64,000 bases of DNA, from contig CAJJAK010000003.1 of the NCBI GenBank assembly GCA_905182165.1, forward strand, positions 62,001 to 126,000, in the 5' to 3' direction. Source of the stretch: an uncultured Paracoccaceae bacterium (GTDB taxonomy: Bacteria > Pseudomonadota > Alphaproteobacteria > Rhodobacterales > Rhodobacteraceae). Under the pieces are notes generated by a model that ran no database searches, was not told where the DNA came from, and saw only the letters and a program-made list of their open reading frames with translations. Positions 39,610 to 48,862 of this stretch are shown here, in pieces (the first letter of the stretch is position 1; each line of letters begins with the position of its first letter). A program made the position numbers and the translations under genes.

Positions 39610-40038
39610 TTAAAGATCTAAATATGCAAAAGAACATGTAGCTGTAGCTGCCAATTTTCCTGATACATTTCTAAATTCTGAACGAATTACTGCCATTTTC
39701 CTACCATTTGACAATGCGACTACCTTTATCTCAATTCCTTTGTTCATTAGTGGTCTCAGAAAATGAGTAGTCATATCAACAGTAGTACAGTTCCTGAATT
39801 TTTTATTAAATGCTGTTAGCGCTAACACAGAACAAGTATCACCAGCAGAAGCGATTGCTTGACCACAAACAACAGTTACATCATCACCTCCTCCTCTAAC
39901 TAAGTTATCATTTTCTGGTAAATAAAAGAGAATATTATCCTCGTTAATTTCAATAACTTGAAGTCCCAAATCCTGAACCCATGGTGCAAAAACACTTTCC
40001 AAAAGTTCCTGAATATCCAATTTAGTAAAAGTATTCAT
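39610..40038 (-). CDS. PaaI-family thioesterase (second hotdog protein)
   Basis: The 142-residue hotdog protein differs from PaaI at 35100. It has VRGGGDDVTVVCGQAIASAG and VDMTTHFLRPL, as in the DUF4442/PaaI-like subgroups. It is transcribed divergently from paaA across the second operator, so it is probably part of the regulon. It may hydrolyse CoA thioesters of blocked intermediates. The exact substrate cannot be predicted. Confidence 0.78.
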   Translation of the reverse strand: MNTFTKLDIQELLESVFAPWVQDLGLQVIEINEDNILFYLPENDNLVRGGGDDVTVVCGQAIASAGDTCSVLALTAFNKKFRNCTTVDMTTHFLRPLMNKGIEIKVVALSNGRKMAVIRSEFRNVSGKLAATATCSFAYLDL

Positions 40039-40053
40039 ATATTTTCTTCAATT

Positions 40054-40091
40054 TGTTACAAAAATCATTTGAATTTTTTATTTTCGTAACG
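40054..40091. promoter_or_regulatory. PaaX-type operator candidate in the thioesterase/paaA divergent promoter
   Basis: TGTTAC at 40054-40059 and GTAACG at 40086-40091 repeat the layout seen at 35568-35605, with the same 38-bp total length and 26-bp spacing of GTTAC and GTAAC. The blocks TTGTTACAAA and TTCGTAACGT are identical to the other site while the spacer differs. It lies between the starts of the thioesterase and paaA. Confidence 0.65.
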
Positions 40092-40123
40092 TATAGTAAG
40101 CAAAAATGAACTGGAAAGTCACT

Positions 40124-41107
40124 ATGTATTCTCAAGGTTTAATTAACTCAGAAAATAAAAATGATGAATCTCCCAATTTTCTTAAAGCTTTTCAAGCTAG
40201 AATTGATGCAGAAGAGAAAATAGAGCCTAACGATGCGATGCCTAAAGCATACCGAAAAATGCTAATTAGACAGATTGCTCAACACGCTCATTCTGAAATT
40301 GTGGGCATGTTACCCGAAGGTAATTGGGTTACTAGAGCCCCATCATTAAAGCGAAAGGCTGCACTTCTAGCTAAAGTGCAAGACGAAGGTGGTCACGGGC
40401 TTTATCTGTATTCAGCAGCAGAAACTTTGGGTGTTTCACGTGAAGAACTAACTGAACAATTAGTTAATGGGCAAGCAAAGTTTTCATCAATTTTTAATTA
40501 TCCAACTTTATCTTGGGCAGATATAGGAGCGATAGGTTGGTTAGTGGATGGAGCAGCCATAATGAACCAAATCCCCTTATGCAGATGTTCTTATGGTCCA
40601 TATGCACGCGCGATGATTAAGGTTTGTAAAGAAGAAAGTTTCCATCAACGTCAAGGCTATGAGTTAATGATGACTTTAGCGCAAGGGACTCAAGAACAAA
40701 AACAAATGGCTCAAGATGCATTAAACCGTTGGTGGTGGCCCAGTGTAATGATGTTTGGTCCACATGATGCAGAAAGCACACATTCAGATCAGTCGATGCG
40801 CTGGAAAATTAAGCGGTTCACAAATGATGACTTAAGACAAAAATTTATTAATGCAACTATACCTCAAGCTACTTTCATCGATCTAAAAATTCCAGATGAA
40901 GATCTAAAATGGAATGATGTCAAAAAAGGGTATGATCATGGACCTATAGATTGGTCGGAATTTTGGAATGTTGTAAAAGGTAATGGACCTATGGCTCGTG
41001 ATAGAATAACCGCACGTAAAAAAGCTTGGGATGAAGGAGAATGGGTTCGCGACGCTGCACTCGAATATGCAGAAAAACGTAGATTAGAAAAAATTGCAGC
41101 GGAATAA
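40124..41107 (+). CDS. paaA: Phenylacetyl-CoA epoxidase catalytic subunit PaaA
   Basis: PaaA is the di-iron subunit that turns phenylacetyl-CoA into the ring epoxide. Iron ligands are in [30 protein letters not shown] and [15 protein letters not shown] chose ATG 40124 ([12 protein letters not shown]), which has GGAAAG upstream and matches the family's MY start; ATG 40106 is an alternative. About 327 residues, intact. It opens the paaABCDE operon. Confidence 0.93.
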   Translation: MYSQGLINSENKNDESPNFLKAFQARIDAEEKIEPNDAMPKAYRKMLIRQIAQHAHSEIVGMLPEGNWVTRAPSLKRKAALLAKVQDEGGHGLYLYSAAETLGVSREELTEQLVNGQAKFSSIFNYPTLSWADIGAIGWLVDGAAIMNQIPLCRCSYGPYARAMIKVCKEESFHQRQGYELMMTLAQGTQEQKQMAQDALNRWWWPSVMMFGPHDAESTHSDQSMRWKIKRFTNDDLRQKFINATIPQATFIDLKIPDEDLKWNDVKKGYDHGPIDWSEFWNVVKGNGPMARDRITARKKAWDEGEWVRDAALEYAEKRRLEKIAAE

Positions 41108-41138
41108 ATTAAAATGCACAGTGTGATTTGGACAATAT

Positions 41139-41423
41139 ATGACTAAGACAATGCCATTATGGGAAGTATTTATCAGACCTAGAAATGGTTTAAGTCACAA
41201 ACATGTTGGTAGCCTTCATGCTAGTGATGAAACTATGGCTATAAATGCAGCAAGAGATGTTTACACTAGGCGTGGAGAAGGCACTTCAATTTGGGTTGTA
41301 CCGTCTGCACTAATAACAGCTTCAGATCCAATTAAAGCTGAAGAGAACTTTGAACCCTCTCAGGATAAAATTTATAGACACCCAACATTTTATGATATTC
41401 CAGAAGATATAGGTCATATGTAA
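41139..41423 (+). CDS. paaB: Phenylacetyl-CoA epoxidase subunit PaaB
   Basis: PaaB is a small structural subunit that bridges two PaaAC cores. The 94 residues match the family (PLWEVFIRPRNGLSHKHVGS, ARDVYTRRGEGTSIWVVPS). It lies 31 bp after paaA and its stop overlaps the paaC start. Confidence 0.93.
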   Translation: MTKTMPLWEVFIRPRNGLSHKHVGSLHASDETMAINAARDVYTRRGEGTSIWVVPSALITASDPIKAEENFEPSQDKIYRHPTFYDIPEDIGHM

Positions 41424-42175
41424 TGTCACCAAACTTAGCAAAGGCATTATTGGAATTAGCTGATGACAATTTAATATTAGGTCATCGGTTGTCTGAATTG
41501 TGTGGTCATGCTCCAATGCTAGAAGAAGACTTGGCATTACCAAACATGGGTCTTGATTTAATCGGAACAGCTCGAACATTATATACCTATGCTTGCGAAA
41601 TTGAAGATAAGAATAGATCAGAAGACGATTTAGCTTTTCTTAGAAACGAACGTGAATTTGTAAACTGCTTGCTAGTTGAAAGACCTAATACTGACTTTGC
41701 TCACACAATTCTAAAACAATTATACTTTTCAACTTTTATGGAATCATATTGGACTGCTGCGCTCAGTTCAAAGGATGAAATAATTATGGGAATCGCAGGA
41801 AAAGCTAAAAAAGAAATGGCTTATCATATTAGACATTCAGGTGAGTGGGTTATTCGATTGGGAGACGGAACAACAGAAAGCAATAAAAGAATATGTGATG
41901 CCGTTACTGCTTTGCATATTTATACAAATGAACTATTTATCAATTCTCCAAACACTGAGTTTTTTCATAAAAATGATATTTTACCAGACAGAGCATCTTT
42001 AAAGCATGGCTGGGAACAAGCAATTAATTCTATTTTCAAACAAGGTTTCATTCCGTATCCAAAAGATAATAACGAATTGATTGGGGGTCGATCAGGCCTA
42101 CATGGTGAAGAATTAGGCCACCTGCTTGCTTCAATGCAATCAGTCCATAGAGCATATCCAGGTGCTAAATGGTAA
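41423..42175 (+). CDS. paaC: Phenylacetyl-CoA epoxidase structural subunit PaaC
   Basis: PaaC is related to PaaA but has no working iron site; it forms the core complex with it. The 250 residues include LADDNLILGHRLSELCGHAP and KKEMAYHIRHSGEWVIRLGD. The start overlaps paaB and the end overlaps paaD, which indicates coupled translation. Intact. Confidence 0.93.
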   Translation: MSPNLAKALLELADDNLILGHRLSELCGHAPMLEEDLALPNMGLDLIGTARTLYTYACEIEDKNRSEDDLAFLRNEREFVNCLLVERPNTDFAHTILKQLYFSTFMESYWTAALSSKDEIIMGIAGKAKKEMAYHIRHSGEWVIRLGDGTTESNKRICDAVTALHIYTNELFINSPNTEFFHKNDILPDRASLKHGWEQAINSIFKQGFIPYPKDNNELIGGRSGLHGEELGHLLASMQSVHRAYPGAKW

Positions 42176-42690
42176 AAATACTTTCAAGAGAAGAGCCCTT
42201 TGATATTAAAACAACTAACAATCACAATCTAGCGTGGTCGATTGCCTCAAACGTTTTAGATCCAGAAATCCCCTGTGTAACTATTGGTGAGCTGGGGATT
42301 ATTAGGGATTTAAATTTAGATAATAATAAAGCCACAGTATTTGTTTCCCCAACTTACTCAGGTTGCCCCGCTGTGCTGGCCATTGAATTGGCTATTCAAA
42401 ATGCTCTTTTGGAAGCAGGATTTGAAACAAAAATCAAACGTGTTCTTTCTCCTCCTTGGACAACTGACTGGATAAGTGAAGGTGGAAGAAAAAAACTTAA
42501 GGAATACGGCATTGCACCTCCTGTAAATGCCTCCTCTAAAATGTCATTATTTGGGAAAACAGAAGTTGAATGCCCAAGATGTTCTTCACAGAATACTGAA
42601 AAATTATCAGAATTTGGCTCAACTGCGTGTAAAGCTCAATACCGTTGTATTAATTGTCTCGAGCCCTTTGACTATTTTAAATGTATTTAA
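42169..42690 (+). CDS. paaD: Phenylacetyl-CoA epoxidase maturation protein PaaD
   Basis: PaaD is needed for epoxidase function, probably in metal-centre assembly. The N-terminal DUF59 part has ASNVLDPEIPCVTIGELGII and SPTYSGCPAV, and the C-terminus carries cysteine pairs (CPRCSSQN and YRCINCLEPF) that could bind zinc or iron. 173 residues, intact. Confidence 0.92.
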   Translation: MVKILSREEPFDIKTTNNHNLAWSIASNVLDPEIPCVTIGELGIIRDLNLDNNKATVFVSPTYSGCPAVLAIELAIQNALLEAGFETKIKRVLSPPWTTDWISEGGRKKLKEYGIAPPVNASSKMSLFGKTEVECPRCSSQNTEKLSEFGSTACKAQYRCINCLEPFDYFKCI

Positions 42691-42696
42691 GCTGTC

Positions 42697-43753
42697 ATGA
42701 ATATGTTTGAGGAATTAACAATAAGTAGTATTCAATCCTTAACTAGTGACGCTAAAAGGGTTGAATTTCATATTCCTCAAAATTTAAAAGCGAAATTTAA
42801 ATTTCAGCCTGGGCAATATATTACTTTAAAGAAAAAAATTAATAACGTTGATGAGCGCAGATCGTATTCTATATGTAGTTCTATTAATAACCCAATCGCT
42901 ATTGGTGTGAAACATGTTCAAAATGGTTTATTTTCAAACTTTATCTTTGATGAATTAAAACCTGGTATGAAATTAGATGTGATGCCTCCAAATGGTAAAT
43001 TTGTTCAAAAAAATGAAAAAAACTTTTTAATGATAGCCGCAGGATCTATGACCACCCATAATTTCCATAATTTCAAGTACTTTGCAAGAAGATATTTCCG
43101 CTCAATTTACTTTGATTTATGGGAATAAAACAACCGATAGTATTATGTTTCATAAGGAATTAGACAACTTAAAAGATGTCTTTCTTGGACAACTCAACAT
43201 TATTCACATCTTAAGTAAACAGGCTCAAGACGTTGATCTACTGAATGGGCGAATTGATCAAAATAAGATAGAGAGCTTAATGTCAAAAAATATAATTGAT
43301 CTTAATGTAGATGGAGTTTTTATTTGTGGTCCGAATTCAATGATCGACAATGTTAGTGAAGTTTTATCAAAAGGAGGATTAAGTAAGTCTAAAATTCATA
43401 CAGAAAAATTTTACTTAGGCCAGAAACCAAAATTTAAAAACATAAAAGACGCCGAAATCATCACTAACGTTAAATCAAATGTAGAGATAATTTTAGATGG
43501 TACGCGTAGGGCATTCATTTTTGGGGAAAGTGATGACAATATTATCGATGCTGCCCAAGCAAATGGTATAGACGTTCCCTTTTCTTGCAAAGGTGGCATG
43601 TGCTGCACCTGTAGGTGCAAAATTACTAAAGGCGACGTGACAATGAATGCCAACTATTCATTAGAGGACTGGGAAATGGAGGCTGGGTTTGTACTTGCTT
43701 GCCAAGCAGTTCCTCAAACTAAAGATATAATTTTAGATTTTGATGCCTCATGA
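42697..43753 (+). CDS. paaE: Phenylacetyl-CoA epoxidase reductase PaaE, frameshifted
   Basis: PaaE passes electrons from NADPH through FAD and a [2Fe-2S] centre to PaaA. The FAD domain has FKFQPGQYITLK and DERRSYSICSS, the NADPH domain starts at MIAAGSG and the C-terminal plant-type ferredoxin has PFSCKGGMCCTCRCK and a later LACQAVP cysteine. The frame slips near 43050-43060, where two or three bases are missing; corrected, it reads GMTPIISIISSTLQEDISAQ. About 352 residues. It ends the operon. Confidence 0.9.
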
Positions 43754-43779
43754 CAATTTTAGTATAATCTAGTAATTGT

Positions 43780-43816
43780 AAATGAGCCTAAAATAAATCT
43801 AGGCTCATTTTTTTTA
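43780..43816. terminator. Bidirectional terminator between paaE and the NMT1-type binding protein
   Basis: A 10-bp stem, AAATGAGCCT (43780-43789) with AGGCTCATTT (43801-43810), closes an 11-base loop, followed by a T run to 43816 on the plus strand. The arm starts with AAA, so a T run also follows on the minus strand. It lies between two convergent genes. Confidence 0.85.
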
Positions 43817-43817
43817 G

Positions 43818-44804
43818 TTATTTTAATGCTTCATCTGTTATTGCATGTGACCAAGCACCAGATGGCATCTTAGTTATAACAGGATCAGAACCACCAGTCA
43901 TAAGACTTGAAACTGTGCGATTAAAATCAGCTTCTGATAGAGCACCATTACTACCAGCAGTAAGTTTAGCTATTTCACCCATTTGTATGGTGTTATGCTC
44001 AACTGTTTGTGCTCCAGAATCGTCATTATCCACAACTATTTGAGCTGCTTCTGCCGTATTATTCTCAGCATATTTCCAACCCTTCATAGAAGCACGTACA
44101 AATCGAACCATTTTATCGACAAATGCTGGGTCAGATAAGTTTTCCTCTTTAACATAAAGGCCATCTTCTAATGTTGCGACATCTTCATCTTCATATCTAA
44201 ATAATTCTTCCTTATTCTTCAAGCCTTCAGCCAAAACTTGCCAATACTCATTATATGACATTGCTGAAACACAACTAGCATCACCTTGTGTTAATGGTAA
44301 AATATCCCAACCTTGCCTAAACACCGAAACTCCACCAGCGCTGCCATCTGTTGCTAAGTCTAATTTGTTCATCCAACTTAGAAATGGCCATTCGTTTCCA
44401 TAATACCAAACATACAAGTTCTTATCTGCTAGATCAGCAACTGAGTTAACACCCCGATCTTTTCGGCAAACCAACATCATTCCAGATCCAGCAAAAGGTT
44501 GCGCAATATTAACATTTGCAAAGCCTTTTTCGCGCGCCGCTAATGCTGAAGGCATCCAATCCACAGCAACATCTGCCCCACCACCAGCAAGAACACTCAT
44601 TGGGCCGATATCAGGACCACCAGCGTTAATAGTAACATTTAGGCCCTCTGCTTCATAAAAACCTTTGTCTTGAGCAACGTAATACCCAGCAAATTGCGTT
44701 TGGGTTACCCATTTTAATTGAATTGTTACATCATCTGCCGCATTCACTATTGAAGCTGTAAAAGCAACTATAGCACCGACAGTAAAAGTTATTAATTTCT
44801 TCAT
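43818..44804 (-). CDS. NMT1/THI5-like ABC substrate-binding protein of the pyrimidine locus
   Basis: The 328-residue protein has a signal peptide (MKKLITFTVGAIVAFTASIV) and the NMT1 fold start VTIQLKWVTQTQFAGYYVAQ followed by GFYEAEGLNVTI. Relatives bind hydroxymethylpyrimidine, riboflavin or other small heterocycles. It ends the operon that begins with pydC and pydB, so uracil, dihydrouracil or a related compound is the likely ligand; this is an inference. Intact. Confidence 0.85.
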   Translation of the reverse strand: MKKLITFTVGAIVAFTASIVNAADDVTIQLKWVTQTQFAGYYVAQDKGFYEAEGLNVTINAGGPDIGPMSVLAGGGADVAVDWMPSALAAREKGFANVNIAQPFAGSGMMLVCRKDRGVNSVADLADKNLYVWYYGNEWPFLSWMNKLDLATDGSAGGVSVFRQGWDILPLTQGDASCVSAMSYNEYWQVLAEGLKNKEELFRYEDEDVATLEDGLYVKEENLSDPAFVDKMVRFVRASMKGWKYAENNTAEAAQIVVDNDDSGAQTVEHNTIQMGEIAKLTAGSNGALSEADFNRTVSSLMTGGSDPVITKMPSGAWSHAITDEALK

Positions 44805-44846
44805 ATTTCACTCCTATTTATTTAATTGATATTATCTTACTTAGAT

Positions 44847-45692
44847 TTATGCTCTTCCTCTTTGGGATGGGTGCCAAAAAGTTACCCACTTTTCTAGCAA
44901 AACGACCCCCCCATAAAACAACGATCCTGCAATCGCTGCTACTGTTATTTCTGCCCAAACCATATCTAAAGCAAACCGAGGCGCTTCCGTTGATATTCTG
45001 AATCCCATACCCCTAATTGGGGATCCAAAAAACTCCGCAACGATCGCTCCTATTAAAGCTAACGTCGTACAGATCTTAAGTCCATTAAAAATAAAAGGCA
45101 TCGCTGTTGAAAGCCTCAATTTAAGCAATGTTTGTAAGTAATTTGCATTATAAGTTTGCATGAGATCTCTATGAATTTTATCAGACATTTTCATACCCTG
45201 AACAGTATTTACTAAAATTGGAAAAAAGACCATTACTGCAACTACTGCGGCTTTTGATTGCCACCCGTACCCATACCACATAACAAGAATTGGTGCGATT
45301 CCAATAATGGGCATTGCAGCTAAAAAATTTCCAATAGGCAACACACCGCGTTCAAAAAACTTAAATTTGTCTGCAATTAAACTGATAACAAAAGCCGCTC
45401 CACACCCTATTAAATATCCAGATAATGCACCTTTAACAACTGTTTGGACAAAATCACCCCACAGAATTGGGATACTTGAAATAAACTTTAAGTAAACTGC
45501 TGAAGGTGGTGGTAAAATTACTGGACTTACTTCAAAATGAAACACAGTTGCTTCCCAAATTAATATAATACTAACACCAAACAATATGGGAGGAATTATA
45601 TTTAATATTCTACTTTCATTTTGACGCGCTATAAAAATGTTTACAAGCCAAGCTAAAATCCAAAAACCTATTGCTCCCCAAAAATATGTCAT
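44847..45692 (-). CDS. ABC transporter permease, pyrimidine locus (1)
   Basis: A 281-residue membrane permease of the SsuC/TauC type. The EAA-like loop is MKMSDKIHRDLMQTYNANYL, and about six helices are seen. It starts inside the stop codon of the next permease (ATGA overlap), so the two are probably a heterodimer. Intact. Confidence 0.86.
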   Translation of the reverse strand: MTYFWGAIGFWILAWLVNIFIARQNESRILNIIPPILFGVSIILIWEATVFHFEVSPVILPPPSAVYLKFISSIPILWGDFVQTVVKGALSGYLIGCGAAFVISLIADKFKFFERGVLPIGNFLAAMPIIGIAPILVMWYGYGWQSKAAVVAVMVFFPILVNTVQGMKMSDKIHRDLMQTYNANYLQTLLKLRLSTAMPFIFNGLKICTTLALIGAIVAEFFGSPIRGMGFRISTEAPRFALDMVWAEITVAAIAGSLFYGGVVLLEKWVTFWHPSQRGRA

Positions 45693-46582
45693 GATAATTC
45701 CAATGCCATTCTTTTTAAGACAACTCTTTGAATAATACTAATGATAGCTATTAGTGAGCCCGCAAGTATTGCTGCTGAAAATAAACCACTCCAAATATGC
45801 AAGGTATTGCCAAAAGTACTACCCGAAAGCATCCTAAAACCTAGCCCACCACCACCACCAGATGGTAACTCACCCACTATAGCCCCTACCACTGCAGCCG
45901 CCATACCAAGCTTTAATGATGTGAAAAGATATGGTGTTGATCTTGGTGCTCTCAATTTAAATAAAACTTGAGTTTTAGATGCAGACCAAGTCTTCATTTG
46001 GTCAATTTCTAATTGATCTGGGCTTTTAAGACCTTTGACCATTCCAACTACTACTGGGAAAAAAGAAAGATACATAGATATAATTGCTATTGGCAGCAGA
46101 CCTCTGAATCCAGCAGAGCCAAGCGCAACGATAATCATGGGCGCAATCGCAAGAATTGGAATTGTTTGACTAGTAATAATCCAAGGCATAACGCTCATGG
46201 CTGTTGCCCTATTATAAACTATACCTATGGCTAATAAAATACCTAGGCCTGTACCAAAAGCAAAACCATAAATTGTTTCATAAAAAGTTATCAAACCATG
46301 GTAAACTAATGACCTTTTAGAAGTTATTTTTTTATTTATTGTTGTATCCCACATTTCTTTAGTAATCTGATGAGGGGTTGGCAACTTTGGTCTTTTTTGT
46401 GACCATGTTTGACTTATCAAATCAGCTGTCGACAGTGTAATTGAGGCTCTCTTCGCTTTGTCATATTCCCACGGAGCGTTCAAAACCACGGAAAAACCGT
46501 ACCAAATTATAACAATAAAAGTCATTACGCACACGACAGGTAATATTTTATTATCAGAACCTATCCACGCTCCTTTATTCAT
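45689..46582 (-). CDS. ABC transporter permease, pyrimidine locus (2)
   Basis: The second SsuC/TauC-type permease. I chose ATG 46582 (MNKGAWIGSDNKILPVVCV), which overlaps the ATPase end by eight bases; a start at 46630 would overlap it by 56. A periplasmic stretch near residues 50-95 is followed by helices and an EAA loop, LKSPDQLEIDQMKTWSASK. About 297 residues, intact. Confidence 0.84.
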   Translation of the reverse strand: MNKGAWIGSDNKILPVVCVMTFIVIIWYGFSVVLNAPWEYDKAKRASITLSTADLISQTWSQKRPKLPTPHQITKEMWDTTINKKITSKRSLVYHGLITFYETIYGFAFGTGLGILLAIGIVYNRATAMSVMPWIITSQTIPILAIAPMIIVALGSAGFRGLLPIAIISMYLSFFPVVVGMVKGLKSPDQLEIDQMKTWSASKTQVLFKLRAPRSTPYLFTSLKLGMAAAVVGAIVGELPSGGGGGLGFRMLSGSTFGNTLHIWSGLFSAAILAGSLIAIISIIQRVVLKRMALELS

Positions 46583-47357
46583 CGCTATGGCCTGCGCGTA
46601 ATCCTTCTCGAACTCTTTGCGATATTTCAATAAACTCTTTAGAGTCTCTTATTTCAAGTGGTCTTTCTCTCGGTAAATCACTATCTATTACATCAATAAT
46701 TCGCCCCGGCCTCGGTGACATCACAACAATTTTGGTAGACAAGTATACTGCCTCAGGGATCGAATGGGTCACAAAGCAAATTGTTTTATTTGTAGACTTC
46801 CACAATTTCAAAAGTTGCTCGTTCAAATGATCCCGTACTATTTCATCTAATGCTCCAAATGGTTCATCCATCAATAATATATCGGCATCAAACGCCAAAG
46901 CTCTAGCAATGCTAGCCCTTTGCTGCATTCCTCCAGACAATTGCCAGGGAAATTTTTTCTCAAAACCTGTCAGCTCTACTAAATCAAGAACCTTCTTTAC
47001 TCTTTTTAGCTGTTCCTCTTTTGAGTAACCCATGATTTCCAAGGGTAATTTTATGTTCGCTGCTATGTTACGCCAAGGGTATAAACCAGCCGCCTGAAAA
47101 ACATAACCGTATGCTCTAGACTCTCTGGCTTCTCTTGGGCTTACCCCATTTACAGTCACATCACCGTCAGTTGGCTCATCTAGATCTGCCAAAACTCTTA
47201 ATAAAGTTGTTTTTCCACAACCAGATGGTCCAATAAAGGAAACGAAATCGCCTTTATTTATTTCCAGGCTTACATTTTTTAAAGCATGCACAGGTCCATC
47301 ATTTGTTTCAAATGTAAGATCAAGGTTCGAAACATTTATTACTTCAGATTGCACCAT
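46575..47357 (-). CDS. ABC transporter ATPase, pyrimidine locus
   Basis: A 260-residue ATPase of the SsuB/TauB/ThiZ type. Walker A is FIGPSGCGKTTLL, the signature is LSGGMQQRASIARAL and Walker B is ILLMDEPFGALDE. It lies between pydB and the permeases on the minus strand and is intact. Confidence 0.9.
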   Translation of the reverse strand: MVQSEVINVSNLDLTFETNDGPVHALKNVSLEINKGDFVSFIGPSGCGKTTLLRVLADLDEPTDGDVTVNGVSPREARESRAYGYVFQAAGLYPWRNIAANIKLPLEIMGYSKEEQLKRVKKVLDLVELTGFEKKFPWQLSGGMQQRASIARALAFDADILLMDEPFGALDEIVRDHLNEQLLKLWKSTNKTICFVTHSIPEAVYLSTKIVVMSPRPGRIIDVIDSDLPRERPLEIRDSKEFIEISQRVREGLRAGHSDE

Positions 47358-47374
47358 TAAAACCTTTCATAAAC

Positions 47375-48847
47375 TTATATACCAGCAGGAATATTTAAAG
47401 GATCTCTCTCTATACGACGGGGTGAATTGAGCATTTTCCATTTACTAAGAGCGGTATGGGCAGAAGGAAACGCAGGTCTTGGAATAAACCGTCCTCTACC
47501 TGGTTGCGGTTGACTGTTTTGACCCCATGCCCAGATCACATCACCACGATTAAGAGTATATCTAGCTTGCGCACTAACCTCAAAGCCCTCAAAGACATTG
47601 TAATCTAGTACCGAATGATGATTTGTTGGTGAAATAGTCTTTGAAATCTTTGGATCCCAGACCACAATATCTGCATCCGCTCCTTCAACTATTGCACCTT
47701 TTTTAGGATAAATATTAAGTATTTTTGCTATATTGGTAGAGGTTGTTGCAACAAACTCATTAGGGGTTAATCTACCTGTTTCAACACCTTCTGTCCATAA
47801 AACAGCTAAACGCTCTTCTAAGCCGTTCGAACCATTTGGAATAATTCGAAAGTCATTCAAGCCCGCCCTTTTTTGTTCAGTACTAAATGCCGCATGATCT
47901 GTAGCTACCACTTGTAAAGATCCTGATTGTAGTCCAGCCCACAAGCTATCTTGATGGTCCTTTGATCTAAACGGTGGGGACATGACCCTACGCGCTGCAT
48001 GGTTCCAGTCAGTGTTAAAATATTCAGATTCATCAAGTGTTAAAAATTGCACTAATGGCTCTCCATACACCCTCATCCCTTTTTGCCTAGCTCTGCGAAT
48101 TGCTTCATGAGTTTGCTCACATGAAACGTGCACAATGTATAAAGGTACACCGGCAGTATCAGCTATTGTTATCGCTCGATTTGCCGCTTCGCCCTCTAAT
48201 TCTGGTGGACGAGAAAACGCGTGTCCCTCGGGACCCGTAATTCCTTGGTCAAAATATTTTTGCTGCAATTCTGCCACTAAGTCGCCATTCTCAGCGTGAA
48301 CCATAGGTAAGGCACCCAATCTCCCACATCCTGTTGAAACTATTGACAAGCATTTCATCAGTGGCTTCATTCATTAAGCGCCCCTTTATAAGCCATAAAA
48401 TGCTTAAAGCTATTCACACCATGTTCTTTAACTAAGGTCTCCATGTCCGCTGAGACGTTTTCATTCCAACCAGTAATGGCCATATGATAGCCTATATCAG
48501 AACAAATTTGGGGCGCAGATTTTCGATGCCATTCATTTATAGCATTTTTGATACTACCATCAGCTCCTGGTAAAGCAGAAATCTACAACCATTGTAGTTC
48601 CCCCTGCGGCTGCAGCCCAAGTACCACTTTCAAAAGTTTCTGCTGCGGTGGTCCCCATAAACGGCATTTCCAGATGAGTGTGTGGATCGATACCTCCAGG
48701 TATCACGTATGCACCTTCAGCATCTATATACTCATCACCAGATAAATTTTCTCCAATCTGCTTAATGACTTCACCGTCGATAAGGACATCAGCTTTCCAG
48801 GAACGATCAGCAGTACAGACCGTACCACCCTTAATCACTTTAGTCAT
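47375..48847 (-). CDS. pydB: Dihydropyrimidinase PydB, frameshifted
   Basis: This zinc amidohydrolase opens dihydrouracil to N-carbamoyl-beta-alanine. The first part has GAYVIPGGIDPHTHLEMPFM with the metal-binding HTH. In the middle comes the segment FKHFMAYKGALM, where the lysine that is carboxylated would lie. Later parts have PMVHAENGD, PLYIVHVSCEQTHEAI and VVATDHAAF. The frame breaks near 48575, near 48375 and near 48320. The conserved parts run to IERDPLNIPAGI. About 490 residues in total. Hydantoinase activity is possible, but the neighbours favour dihydropyrimidinase. Confidence 0.88.
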
Positions 48848-48862
48848 TTTTATACCCCCTAT

